Assembly (NCBI GenBank): GCA_937907455.1
Contig: CALESQ010000050.1
Location: 1 to 42,440 of the forward strand
Source: an uncultured Caldilineales bacterium
GTDB taxonomy: Bacteria > Chloroflexota > Anaerolineae > JAAEKA01
Direction: 5' to 3'
DNA: 42,440 nucleotides
The notes under the pieces: model-generated
The model's database searches: none
Seen by the model: only the letters and a program-made list of their open reading frames with translations
Told to the model about the DNA's origin: nothing
Made by a program: the position numbers and the translations under genes
In this document: piece by piece, positions 31,662-40,029 of the stretch
How positions within the stretch are numbered: position 1 is the stretch's first letter
How the letters are laid out: every line of letters begins with the position of its first letter

Positions 31662-32891
31662 TCATGGTACGACCAGCCACTGCATGGGGTCTACGGCAAA
31701 GCCGTTGACGCGCAGTTCCCAGTGCAGGTGATTGCCAGTGCTGAGGCCGGTGGTTCCGACATGACCCAGCAGATCACCCGGCTGCACACTTTGGCCTGCT
31801 GCCACCGCCAAATCTACCAGGTGCCAATAGCCGGTGAACACACCGCGCCCGTGATCCAGCAACACAGCGTTGCCGCGCACAGGTAGCGCCTCGGCCAGTA
31901 CCACACGCCCTGCGGCGGGGGCGATCACGGCTGCGCCTTCGGGGGCGGCGAAATCCTGCCCGGCGTGAAAGCTGTTAACCGGGCCGCTGTTATAGGAGCG
32001 GCGTTGCCCATAGGGGGCGCTGGTGAGAAATTCGCGGGTTACGGGACGTAGAAAGGCCCCGTACCAAAGCTGCGCTGTGCTGATCTGGCTCCACAGCGCG
32101 ATCATGCGGTCGAGTTCAGCCTGCACCAGCTCTGGGGCCAGCAAGTCACCTTTGTCGTCGGGCAGCACGATGTCGTAGGTGGGGTAACCGGCCTCGGCCA
32201 CCGGCAAAGGCCAGCGCAGGGTATGGCTGATGGTTTCGCCGGGCTGTTGCCAGGCTATATCCAGCCAAACAGCGCCAGGCTCGGTGAAGGCGTTAAGGGC
32301 GACCAGCCCTTGCAGCGTGTGGGCATCTGTCGGGTAAAGCGGCACTTGCTGCGGCGGCAGCCCCACCGTGACGCTGAGCGGCTGATCTGCGGCCAGGGTG
32401 ATTTGCAGGCGCACGGTTTGGCCCTGGCGCGCCAGCGGCGGGTCGGCAGTGATGGCGCGGATGGGGCCGGAAGGCAAGGCAACGGCAAACGGCGCAGGAA
32501 TCAGCACATCCTGACCAGGAACAAGCAAAGCATCGGCAGGCAGGGCATTGAGGGCCTGCACCTGGGCCAACGATACGCCCTGACGACGAGCGATGCGGCG
32601 CAGAGTGTCGCGCGGCTGCGCTTCTACGGGCACGAGTGGCTGGGTGGCGGGGGGGGCGGCCACTACCTGCCCCGGCGACACGCTGGTGTTCGGGGCAAGG
32701 TTGTTGGCGGCGGCCAGAGTCTCAGCGGTGGTGGCGTGGGCCTCAGCCAGGGTAGCCAGGGTGTCGCCGGGCTGCACCACAAGGCGCGGCGGCGGCGGTT
32801 GAGCCTGGGCCGCGGGCGCGGCCAGCAACACCCAGCCTAAAGCCAAGCTGATTCCGATCCACAGACAGCCACGCGCTGAGAGCCGTATCAT
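31662..32891 (-). CDS. Secreted LysM / M23 peptidase
   Basis: 409 residues from the ATG at 32891. A signal peptide covers residues 1-30 (WIGISLALGWVLLAAPAAQA). Two LysM repeats follow (VVQPGDTLATLAEAHATTAE and AQPRDTLRRIARRQGVSLAQ), then a beta-rich spacer, then a C-terminal M23 domain with SFHAGQDFAAPEGAAV and HLHWEL, the H-x3-D and H-x-H zinc ligands. Such enzymes cut peptide cross-links in peptidoglycan or activate amidases. It starts 4 bp after hpt, so it is co-transcribed with it and with the GH99-like gene. Catalytic ligands look complete. Confidence 0.92.
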   Translation of the reverse strand: MIRLSARGCLWIGISLALGWVLLAAPAAQAQPPPPRLVVQPGDTLATLAEAHATTAETLAAANNLAPNTSVSPGQVVAAPPATQPLVPVEAQPRDTLRRIARRQGVSLAQVQALNALPADALLVPGQDVLIPAPFAVALPSGPIRAITADPPLARQGQTVRLQITLAADQPLSVTVGLPPQQVPLYPTDAHTLQGLVALNAFTEPGAVWLDIAWQQPGETISHTLRWPLPVAEAGYPTYDIVLPDDKGDLLAPELVQAELDRMIALWSQISTAQLWYGAFLRPVTREFLTSAPYGQRRSYNSGPVNSFHAGQDFAAPEGAAVIAPAAGRVVLAEALPVRGNAVLLDHGRGVFTGYWHLVDLAVAAGQSVQPGDLLGHVGTTGLSTGNHLHWELRVNGFAVDPMQWLVVP

Positions 32892-32895
32892 GGGG

Positions 32896-33465
32896 TTATT
32901 CGTAGATTTCCGGCTTGAGTACACCGATGAAAGGCAACTGGCGATAGTGCTCGGCGTAGTCGAGACCATAGCCCACCACAAAGGCATCGGGCACTTCAAA
33001 GCCTACGTAGTCAATGGGCACTTCGATTTCGCGGCGATCACGCTTGTCCAGCAGGGTGCAAACATGCAGGGTGGCGGGGTTGCGTTGGCGCAACATGCGC
33101 AACAGATAATCCAGCGTGCGCCCGGAGTCGACAATGTCTTCCACGATGATAACGTTACGATGGGTGATGGTTTCGTCGAGGTCCTTGAGGATGCGAACCA
33201 CTCCACTGCTTTCGGTACCCGCACCGTAGCTGGATACTGCCAGAAAATCCACCGCGAGCGGCAGATCAATATGGCGGATCAGATCGGCCAAAAAGAGCAA
33301 GGCGCCTTTGAGCACGGCAATGATAAGGATTTGCTCGCCGACAAAGTCGCGGCAGATCCGTGCGCCCAGCTCGGCTGTCCGGCGCTGGATATGCTCTTCG
33401 CTAATGAGAACTTCGGCCACATCGTCGTACAGAGAGGGAAGCTGGTTGGGCAAGGGAACCTCCAT
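32896..33465 (-). CDS. hpt: Hypoxanthine phosphoribosyltransferase
   Basis: 189 residues from the ATG at 33465 (frame extends to 33486 without support). The PRPP-binding loop is VIIVEDIVDSGRTL, and KGALLFLADL and the C-terminal DAFVVGYGLDYAEHYRQLPF block are typical of bacterial HPRT. It salvages hypoxanthine (and often guanine) to the nucleotide in the cytoplasm. In many bacteria hpt sits beside tilS; here tilS is 5 kb away and hpt lies between two genes for secreted proteins, with gaps of 21 bp and 4 bp. Confidence 0.95.
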   Translation of the reverse strand: MEVPLPNQLPSLYDDVAEVLISEEHIQRRTAELGARICRDFVGEQILIIAVLKGALLFLADLIRHIDLPLAVDFLAVSSYGAGTESSGVVRILKDLDETITHRNVIIVEDIVDSGRTLDYLLRMLRQRNPATLHVCTLLDKRDRREIEVPIDYVGFEVPDAFVVGYGLDYAEHYRQLPFIGVLKPEIYE

Positions 33466-33486
33466 CAGAACAAGAAAAAGCAGCAA

Positions 33487-34869
33487 TTATTGTTGGTTAC
33501 CGATGCGCTGCTGGCTGCCGACAGCAGCAGGAATCACTACAGGGATTTGTTGCAGAGCTTGCGCAGGGCCGGTTGGCTCAACCCATTCGCCGCTTACCCA
33601 CGCGCGTTGACGGGCCAGGCAACACACCTGCCACCAACTGCCGTCATCCAGCCTGCTCAACACGCGCCAGACTGCGCCCGCTGTGGTCTGGCTGAGAATG
33701 GGCGCGGCGCTGGCGGGAGCGACACGCAGGTTAAGCACATCGGCGGTGACACGCACTGCGGCGTAGCTGGGCGTAGGCACAGGGGTGGGCGTAGGCGCAG
33801 GGGTGGGTGCAGCCGCGGCACGGGGTGTCGACTGAGCAGGAGCGCTTGCCGCGGGCGGGCTGTAAGGCAGGGCCGCGCCGCTTTTGAAGCGTCCTGCCCA
33901 TTCGGCGGTCAGGCTCAGGTAGCGGTCGCCATAGGCCGTGCTGGGTTCGATGTAGGTGCCCTCCGGCCATTCGTTGAAGGAGGTGATAATGACCCAGTCG
34001 GGGTTGCTGGCGATGGCTGCCTGCCAGGTTTGCGCATAGTAGTCGCCATCGTCGCGCCCACGCACAAAGGCGTTGCTGCGACCTGTGCGGGTATCGTTGT
34101 AGCCGGGCATCACTGTAGCCACCCAATAGCGATAGGAGCCATAACGGTCGCGCTCGGCCTGCATCCAGCGGCTGAATTTGGCGGCGGTGTAGGCAACATC
34201 GCTGGGCGGGTTCCAGGTTACTGAGTAGAGATGGTGGCCCTCGAACACGGCCTGATAGCTCATGTCAATGCCCTCAGCGATCCAGATAGCAGCGTGATTG
34301 GGATCTACCTGATCGCGAATGCTTTGCCAGGTGGCTACGCTGTAGCGCTGTTGTCGCCAGAAAAAGAGCACAGGTTTGCCGTCTACGCGCAGGTAGGCGG
34401 GATGATTGACGTGGGTAGCCAGCGCGTGGCGCAGCATTTGCACCGTGCCTGCGCTGCCGCTGCCGGCAAAGGGACTGGTTACTTCTACATCCAGCGCCAG
34501 CTTAAAGCCACGCGCCGCAGCTACATCGAGCATGGTGGCAAAGTTGGTTTCGGTTTGGTTGCCACCACCGGGGCCATACCAGCTCACCACCAGGGCATCA
34601 ATGCCGGCGGCTTGCGCCTGAGCAATGTGACGATCCATCACCCCTGGGTCACGGCTGACATAGGGGTGCAAGGGCATATCCGGCACTTTGGCGGAAGTCC
34701 AGGTGTTTTCGTCGAACCAGGTGTAGTAAAAGGCTAGCACCAGACGTTGGCCCTGGGCGCGGGCAGGGTGACTATGAGCCGGCAGCAGGACAGCAGCCAA
34801 CAGCAAGGCAACCAGCAGCCCAAATCCCATCCGGTATGGTAAATGAAAAAGGGTGAAGCGACTACGCAT
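33487..34869 (-). CDS. Secreted GH99-like glycoside hydrolase with C-terminal SH3b domain
   Basis: 460 residues from the ATG at 34869. Signal peptide 1-38 (cleavage near ARA-QG). The catalytic domain opens with VLAFYYTWFDENTW and has VVSWYGPGGGNQTETN and SFNEWPEGTYIEPS. Glu300 and Glu303 in the last motif are three residues apart, as the catalytic pair of GH99 endo-mannosidase/mannanase enzymes. A Pro/Ala/Thr linker (about 335-380) precedes an SH3b domain (VTADVLNLRVAPASAAP through SWWQVCCLARQRAWVSGEW). It should act on an extracellular mannan-like glycan or on the cell's own surface glycan; the SH3b part may hold it on the wall. First gene of the GH99-hpt-M23 unit, with a leaderless promoter. 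Confidence 0.85.
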   Translation of the reverse strand: MRSRFTLFHLPYRMGFGLLVALLLAAVLLPAHSHPARAQGQRLVLAFYYTWFDENTWTSAKVPDMPLHPYVSRDPGVMDRHIAQAQAAGIDALVVSWYGPGGGNQTETNFATMLDVAAARGFKLALDVEVTSPFAGSGSAGTVQMLRHALATHVNHPAYLRVDGKPVLFFWRQQRYSVATWQSIRDQVDPNHAAIWIAEGIDMSYQAVFEGHHLYSVTWNPPSDVAYTAAKFSRWMQAERDRYGSYRYWVATVMPGYNDTRTGRSNAFVRGRDDGDYYAQTWQAAIASNPDWVIITSFNEWPEGTYIEPSTAYGDRYLSLTAEWAGRFKSGAALPYSPPAASAPAQSTPRAAAAPTPAPTPTPVPTPSYAAVRVTADVLNLRVAPASAAPILSQTTAGAVWRVLSRLDDGSWWQVCCLARQRAWVSGEWVEPTGPAQALQQIPVVIPAAVGSQQRIGNQQ

Positions 34870-34875
34870 GGCGCG

Positions 34876-34905
34876 ATTATACCAGAGGTGGCAAAGGACA
34901 AGCAA
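34876..34905 (-). promoter_or_regulatory. Leaderless-type promoter of the GH99-hpt-M23 operon
   Basis: On the minus strand TATAAT (34881-34876) ends six bases before the ATG at 34869, with TTGCTT (34905-34900) 18 bp upstream. No ribosome binding site fits between them. Confidence 0.65.
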
Positions 34906-35013
34906 AGCGACAGGGCGAGTCGTGCGGTAGTCCCTCTTACCTCGGCCTTGTACAGATCAGGGTTTTATATGCTTTGCAAACCGGACTCTTGTCTATGACG
35001 TTGCTTGCTTTAT

Positions 35014-35093
35014 CTGTCATTCCGAGGCCTAGCCGGGCCGAGGGAGTCCCCACGCACGCACGGGGGGACTCCTCACTGCGTGCGGAGAGACAG
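35014..35093. repeat. 80-bp palindromic intergenic element (CTGTCATTCCG type)
   Basis: The element starts CTGTCATTCCG and ends CGGAGAGACAG, so its ends are complementary (CTGTC/GACAG and CCG/CGG). The centre has a perfect 9-bp stem GGAGTCCCC (35043-35051) with GGGGACTCC (35064-35072). Similar CTGTCATTCCGAGG elements are common in genomes of this kind, from general knowledge. The rest of the 323-bp gap (34870-35192) holds only the GH99 promoter; no gene is seen. Confidence 0.7.
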
Positions 35094-35192
35094 CAGTGAA
35101 AGCCTTTGGCTTGCTTAACTTCGCGCAATAGCTTTGTTTACGCCATGCCAAATTGCAGTCATAAATGTCAATTCCGGGTTACGAGTTACAGA

Positions 35193-36893
35193 CTACCCTA
35201 CCACTGTCACCCCATAGTTGGGAGGAACCACCTGAAACCAGCTATTGCCCGGCTTGAGCGGAATGGCATTGCCCGCGGCATCAACCAGCTCCAGGCCGCT
35301 GAATTTGGCTGACACGCGCCAACGACCCTGCACGGCTACGCCATCACGCAGGATGATAGCCGGACCTTCGCGCCCCACGATGTAGGTACGCACGCTCAGG
35401 CCATTGACCGAATCTTCTGGCAGGTCGGTGATGTCGTGCTGCACTTCCATGATCACCACGTTGGCGGCAGTAACCTGCTGGCCGTTGCTGCCATCCAGCA
35501 GCGGGTTGCGGTTGGCGCCAGAGAAGCGGGCATAGCGTCCGGTAGCCGGATCGTAGCGCCACTCAACCTCGTAGAAACCGCGGTTGAGGTACGGGATCAC
35601 CACACGGGTGGCCGCCGCGCCGCCGGGTGCGGCATCGCTGAAGCTGAACGGCTTGATCTTCACGCCGGTGTTAAGGCCGCTGCCTGCCAGAAAGCTGCGT
35701 AGATTGGCGCTGCTGGTAAGCACACGGTTCTGATAGCCGCCGCCACTGGAGTTATTGAAATAGGGCTGCGAGGTACAACGCTCGTCCAGGTCTTCGATGC
35801 CTGCGGCATAGGCGAACACCTGATTCGGCCCCACAGCACCACTGCTGGCCATGGGGGCATCAAAGGTTTGCGCTACCTGAATGGTGGTGCTGCGGAACGA
35901 GCGCAGTGGGCCGATCTGCGGTGCATTGCCGCCCAACCACACCGTGGTGAAACGTGTGGTGTTCATGCTGTCCATCAGCTCCTCGAACACCAGGTCAGGC
36001 GCAGAGATGCCGTAATAAGCATTGACGGCAGGTTCGTTGCCATAGCGCGCCACGAAGATGCGCGTTTGCAGCAGCGCCGGATCAATCGTCAAGCCGGTAA
36101 GCGGGTTGATGTTGCCGGCCAGCGTGGTGCGCGGCGGCGCTACCTCACGCACCGGACGGTTGACGTTCAGTCCGCACAGGCCGAAATAGCGCCCCGGCGG
36201 GGGATTATCCACCGCGGGCACGACGTTACCAATGGAGACACGGCCTGCAACGCTACTCCCGGCGCTGCTGCCTGAAGTGACGGCCACGGCAGCAGGTGCA
36301 TCAGCCTGCGTTTCCGCATTGAGTACCGGAGCTGCTACCACCGGCACTGCGGCTGCATCGCCGTTGAGCTGGGCAAACTGTGCAGCAACCCAACCTTGCG
36401 CGGTGTTGATGCAACATACCTGATACCAAGCGCCATCCTCGCTTTTGCCAAATACGCTCAACGTATCGCTGCGACTCACCGTACCCAGCTTGCCATAGGA
36501 TGATCCAGGCCCTTTGCGCACGTTGACCCCGTCCTGCGCGGGCTGAAGCAAGGCTGCCGGCGCAGGTGTGGGAGTGGAAGTAGCGGTTCCTTCCGGCGTT
36601 GGTGTCTCGGTGGGCAGCGGCGTGGGCGTGTCGGTAGGCACAGGGGTGGCCGTGGGTGGCACGGGGGTGGCAGTAGGCACTGCCGTGGCTGCGGGGAACG
36701 GTGTTTTGGTAGGCGTTGCGGTGGCGACCGGCTCAGCCTGGCTGCATCCGCTGAGGAACAGCACGATAAGCAACAAAACGAAGGCAGCACGGCGCGCCAG
36801 AAAAGCGCTGAACACTAAGCGGTGAGTGCTAAACGGTTTAGAAGCAGGCAACAACACTCCATCATTCCTGACAGGTAATTCGTAAGGTATCAT
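35193..36893 (-). CDS. DUF3048 (YerB-like) lipoprotein with SH3b domain
   Basis: 566 residues from the ATG at 36893 (GGAG seven bases upstream). A long basic N-region precedes a hydrophobic segment and lipobox LSGC (lipid Cys50). A Thr/Pro repeat linker (about 54-110) leads to an SH3b domain (DGVNVRKGPGSSYGKLG through WYQVCCINTAQGWVAAQF). The DUF3048 core follows: INPLTGLTIDPALLQTRIFV, then APDLVFEELMDSMNTTRFTT, then IGPLRSFRSTTIQVAQ, with a C-terminal DUF3048_C part. YerB-like lipoproteins are anchored to the outer face of the cell membrane; function unknown. It is 14 bp behind rlmI and probably co-transcribed. Confidence 0.88.
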   Translation of the reverse strand: MIPYELPVRNDGVLLPASKPFSTHRLVFSAFLARRAAFVLLLIVLFLSGCSQAEPVATATPTKTPFPAATAVPTATPVPPTATPVPTDTPTPLPTETPTPEGTATSTPTPAPAALLQPAQDGVNVRKGPGSSYGKLGTVSRSDTLSVFGKSEDGAWYQVCCINTAQGWVAAQFAQLNGDAAAVPVVAAPVLNAETQADAPAAVAVTSGSSAGSSVAGRVSIGNVVPAVDNPPPGRYFGLCGLNVNRPVREVAPPRTTLAGNINPLTGLTIDPALLQTRIFVARYGNEPAVNAYYGISAPDLVFEELMDSMNTTRFTTVWLGGNAPQIGPLRSFRSTTIQVAQTFDAPMASSGAVGPNQVFAYAAGIEDLDERCTSQPYFNNSSGGGYQNRVLTSSANLRSFLAGSGLNTGVKIKPFSFSDAAPGGAAATRVVIPYLNRGFYEVEWRYDPATGRYARFSGANRNPLLDGSNGQQVTAANVVIMEVQHDITDLPEDSVNGLSVRTYIVGREGPAIILRDGVAVQGRWRVSAKFSGLELVDAAGNAIPLKPGNSWFQVVPPNYGVTVVG

Positions 36894-36907
36894 AGTTTTC
36901 TCCAGGC

Positions 36908-38101
36908 TCACCACACACGGCACAGCAGGCCCTTCAGGTATTCCCCTTCGGGAAAGGTGAGAGAAACAGGATGATCAGGCCCCTGACTGAGGCGCTCAAC
37001 AATCTGCACATCGCGGCCGGCATCCACAGCCGCACCAAAGAGGATTTTCTGGAACAGATCAGCACTGACCAAGCCAGAGCAGGAAAACGAGGCTAGCACA
37101 CCACCGGGCGGTAGCAGTTGCATCGCCAGCAGATTGATGTCTTTGTAGGCGCGTGCGCCACGATCAATCTGGGCCTGGTTGTGCACAAATTTCGGCGGAT
37201 CCAGAATGACAGCATCGAACTGTCGCCGCGCAGTCCGCCAATCACGCAGCACCTGAAACACATCACCGGCCACGCCTTCGGCCTGCGCGTCAGGATCGAA
37301 GCCGTTAAGCACAAGGTTTTGCTCGCCCAGCGTCAACGCATCCAGCGAAGCGTCGAGATTGACGACATGCTGTGCACCCGCGGCCAGCGCATAGACGGCA
37401 AAACCGCCGCTGTAACTGAAGGCATTCAGCACGCGGCCACCGCGGCAATAGGCTGCGGTGCGACGGCGACTGTCGCGCTGATCGAGATAAAAGCCGGTTT
37501 TCTGGCCGGTCAGCAAATCCACTAGAAAGCGTTGGCTGTTTTCCACGATCTCCACCGGCGCAGTCGGCGGTGTGCCGTGCAGCATACCCACCGCCGAACG
37601 CAAGCCTTCTTTGCCGCGCACATCCACATCAGAGCGTTCCACAATACCGGCTGGGCTGCACAGCGCTGCCAACAACTCAACCAGCAATGGCTTGACGCGC
37701 TCAATGCCCAGGGTGAGGGCTTGCAGCACCAGCCAATCGCCGTAGCGGTCCACCACCAGGCCAGGCAGGCCATCGCTTTCAGCATGGACCAGGCGGCAAG
37801 CGTTGGTGTGACCATCGGCCAATACAGCAGCACGGCCGGCCACTGCGCGCTGCAAACGCTCGTGCCAAAACTGACGATCAATCGGCGTGTGCTCGTCCCA
37901 GCTCAACAGGCGCACCTGGATCTGCGAACGGCGATTGAGGTAGCCGCGCGCCAGCCAACGCCCGTCAGCGCTGCGCACATCTACCATATCGCCATCCTGG
38001 GCATGCGGTGCAATATGCTCAATCGCTCCAGAGAAGATCCAGGGGTGGCGATTACGGACGGATTTCTCGCGGCCAGGATGCAGAGTGATGATCGGTAACA
38101 T
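36908..38101 (-). CDS. rlmI: 23S rRNA methyltransferase, RlmI-type (m5C1962)
   Basis: 397 residues from the ATG at 38101; the frame to 38275 reads through a dispersed repeat and is rejected. An N-terminal PUA domain (TLHPGREKSVRNRHPWIFSG) is followed by an EEHD-like middle part and a Rossmann core with NAFSYSGGFAVYALAAGA, VNLDASLDALTLGEQN and motif IV ILDPPKFV, then GGVLASFSCSGLVSADLF, which holds the catalytic Cys. This is the RlmI/RlmK-C family that methylates a cytosine of 23S rRNA. A true m5C1962 specificity is likely but not provable here. Confidence 0.92.
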   Translation of the reverse strand: MLPIITLHPGREKSVRNRHPWIFSGAIEHIAPHAQDGDMVDVRSADGRWLARGYLNRRSQIQVRLLSWDEHTPIDRQFWHERLQRAVAGRAAVLADGHTNACRLVHAESDGLPGLVVDRYGDWLVLQALTLGIERVKPLLVELLAALCSPAGIVERSDVDVRGKEGLRSAVGMLHGTPPTAPVEIVENSQRFLVDLLTGQKTGFYLDQRDSRRRTAAYCRGGRVLNAFSYSGGFAVYALAAGAQHVVNLDASLDALTLGEQNLVLNGFDPDAQAEGVAGDVFQVLRDWRTARRQFDAVILDPPKFVHNQAQIDRGARAYKDINLLAMQLLPPGGVLASFSCSGLVSADLFQKILFGAAVDAGRDVQIVERLSQGPDHPVSLTFPEGEYLKGLLCRVW

Positions 38102-38134
38102 AGTAGCAACTTTCGTGCTGCAAATCTTCGCGCT

Positions 38135-38215
38135 GCGGCCAATCTCCAGACCGAGTCCGCACACTCCTGGCTCCGTCTGGAGATTGGGAACCATCCCGGA
38201 GGGACCGGTCAGAGC
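38135..38215 (+). repeat. Dispersed copy of the intergenic repeat
   Basis: This copy reads GCGGCCAATCTCCAGACCGA, then CCGTCTGGAGATTGGGAACC and ATCCCGGAGGGACCGG. CCAATCTCCAGAC and GTCTGGAGATTGG are exact complements, so this copy can form a 13-bp hairpin. It fills the gap between the 79-aa gene and rlmI. Confidence 0.85.
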
Positions 38216-38237
38216 AAGTGTGCCCGCGCCTGACGCC

Positions 38238-38477
38238 TCACTCCTTGCTCTCAGCCTCGATTTCTTTCTCTTCAACTACCATGCCGTAATCGTCGAGTTG
38301 CAAGCCGCGGGCTTGGGCGTCTTTGCCAATGATAAGATACTTAACCAGTTGATTGTAGCGGAAGAACTGTTCGCTGCCATCGGGCGCAACCAATGTTCCC
38401 CACAAATGAATGCGGTTGCGACCGGCAAGACGCAGTTTCCAGCGGTGATGAATAGCCCAATGAGCCAACGGTTTCAT
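38238..38477 (-). CDS. Small conserved-looking protein, unrecognised
   Basis: 79 residues. GAGAGG lies seven bases before the ATG, a good ribosome binding site, and the gene begins 21 bp after tilS on the same strand. The sequence is basic at the N-terminus (HHRWKLRLAGRNRIHLWG) and acidic at the end (EEKEIEAESKE). It has no Cys or membrane segment. A small beta-strand protein is likely. Function unknown; a link to tilS is only by position. Confidence 0.7.
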   Translation of the reverse strand: MKPLAHWAIHHRWKLRLAGRNRIHLWGTLVAPDGSEQFFRYNQLVKYLIIGKDAQARGLQLDDYGMVVEEKEIEAESKE

Positions 38478-38498
38478 CGTAATCCTCTCAATACAGCA

Positions 38499-39956
38499 TC
38501 ACGGATGCTGTTTTGTCAGCATAATGTGCAACACCTGGCGAGTGTCAGCGTGCAGGGCGACATGCGTATCAACACGCAGACCACACACCCAGGCAATTGC
38601 GCCATCATAGCTTGCCAGCAGTGGCCAGCGGGCACGCGCCGCTGCTGGGATTTTACTATCAATGAAAAAATCAGCCAAGCTTTTGTGACCACCTGTCAAG
38701 CCGAGTGGCTGAAAACAATCGCCAGCCTGCCGCCAGCGCAGCATCGGGGCAGGGCCGATGCGGTCGGCATCCAACAGGGCCTGCCACGGATCCGTGTGCA
38801 GGCTGTTTTGCCAGCGAGATGGCAGCTCAGCCGCAGGAAACAGGCGGCAAGTGGCGTGCCAGGTTCCCAGCGCGGTATGACCCGGCACGCGCAGCGCCAG
38901 CCGCGCGGCCGACAGTTGCGGCACATCGTCGAGCGGCACAGGCGCGCCCGCCGCGCCAATGCTAGCTGTAGTATAGCCGCGCACCGCTTCCAACCCGGCG
39001 GGCAGGCTGAGCCGCGCGCCGGTACGTCCATGCAGCAGCAAAGCACGCAGGCTTTCGATGTGAGCGTAGCCCAGGTCGCGCAACTCGCCGCGCAGATGCT
39101 GAACAGCCAGACGCAGCAACAAGCGTTGCAGGCTGATAGGCAACGCGCGCCAGGCAGCCAGATCAACCGTTACCTGCCCCGCAGCAGACTCGCTCACCAC
39201 GCGGGAATAGGCGGCCTGAGCCTGCGCGGCGAGCCATGCGTAATCGTCAGCCAGCGTGCTTGCGCTATCAGCCAGCACGCGACGGATTTGCGGGTTATAG
39301 CCCTCCAGCAGCGGCAGCAAGTGGTGGCGCAGACGGTTGCGCAGCAGGGTGGTATCGGCATTGCTGGCATCCACCCGCGGTTGAAGGGCGTAGTGTGTGC
39401 AATACGCGTTGATGTCGGCACGCGCCACCGGCAGCAGGGGACGAATCAGCGGCACAGCGTGGGGATCAGCAGCGCCCGGCAATGGGCTACGTGCGGTCAT
39501 CCCGCGCAGCCCGGCCAATCCGCTGCCGCGCAGCAGATGCATCAGCACCGTTTCAGCCTGATCGTCAGCATTGTGCGCTACCGCCACCGCATGGCAGCCC
39601 AATTCACCGGCCAAGCGGCTCAGAAAAGCGTAGCGCAGGGTGCGCGCGGCCTCTTCAACCGATTCACCGGTAGCAGCCATGCGGGCGCGCGTATCTGCAC
39701 GCTCTACGGTACAGGGAAGGCCCCACGCGGCCGCGACATGCTGCACACAGGCAGCGTCGGCATCGGCTTCAGCCCCGCGCAGGCCATGATGCAGATGAGC
39801 CACATGCAGGCGCAGCGCCAGAGTCGGGGCGATGCTGTGCAGCACATGCAACAAACACAACGAATCGGCACCGCCAGATACGCCTACCAGCAAATAATCG
39901 CCGCGCTGAAACAGAAGGCTGTCTCTGACAAGGTGTTGCATGACCTGAGGGTTCAT
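38499..39956 (-). CDS. tilS: tRNA(Ile)-lysidine synthase
   Basis: 485 residues from the ATG at 39956. The PP-loop SGGADSLCLLHVLH lies near residues 26-40, followed by HLHHGLRGAEADADA, then VAVAHNADDQAETVLMHLLRGSGLAGL, the family N-type ATPase pattern. The longer C-terminal half has the TilS-specific substrate-binding domains (QPLGLTGGHKSLADFFIDSKIP). It converts C34 of the tRNA-Ile CAU anticodon to lysidine so that the tRNA reads AUA. Transcribed from a leaderless-type promoter divergent from the PIG-L gene. Confidence 0.93.
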   Translation of the reverse strand: MNPQVMQHLVRDSLLFQRGDYLLVGVSGGADSLCLLHVLHSIAPTLALRLHVAHLHHGLRGAEADADAACVQHVAAAWGLPCTVERADTRARMAATGESVEEAARTLRYAFLSRLAGELGCHAVAVAHNADDQAETVLMHLLRGSGLAGLRGMTARSPLPGAADPHAVPLIRPLLPVARADINAYCTHYALQPRVDASNADTTLLRNRLRHHLLPLLEGYNPQIRRVLADSASTLADDYAWLAAQAQAAYSRVVSESAAGQVTVDLAAWRALPISLQRLLLRLAVQHLRGELRDLGYAHIESLRALLLHGRTGARLSLPAGLEAVRGYTTASIGAAGAPVPLDDVPQLSAARLALRVPGHTALGTWHATCRLFPAAELPSRWQNSLHTDPWQALLDADRIGPAPMLRWRQAGDCFQPLGLTGGHKSLADFFIDSKIPAAARARWPLLASYDGAIAWVCGLRVDTHVALHADTRQVLHIMLTKQHP

Positions 39957-39963
39957 GACGTGC

Positions 39964-39993
39964 ATTATACTCAGGGCGATGGGCAATGGGCAA
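39964..39993 (-). promoter_or_regulatory. Leaderless-type promoter of tilS
   Basis: On the minus strand TATAAT (39969-39964) ends seven bases before the ATG at 39956; TTGCCC (39993-39988) lies 18 bp upstream. No Shine-Dalgarno site can fit within such a short leader. Confidence 0.65.
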
Positions 39994-40029
39994 TTGGCGG
40001 GGTAACGAGGCTACGCGAGAGCAGGGGAA

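Noticed and set aside
34937..35128. 63-residue minus-strand frame over the 80-bp element
   Set aside because: It reads through a palindromic repeat and has no ribosome binding site or similarity to known proteins.
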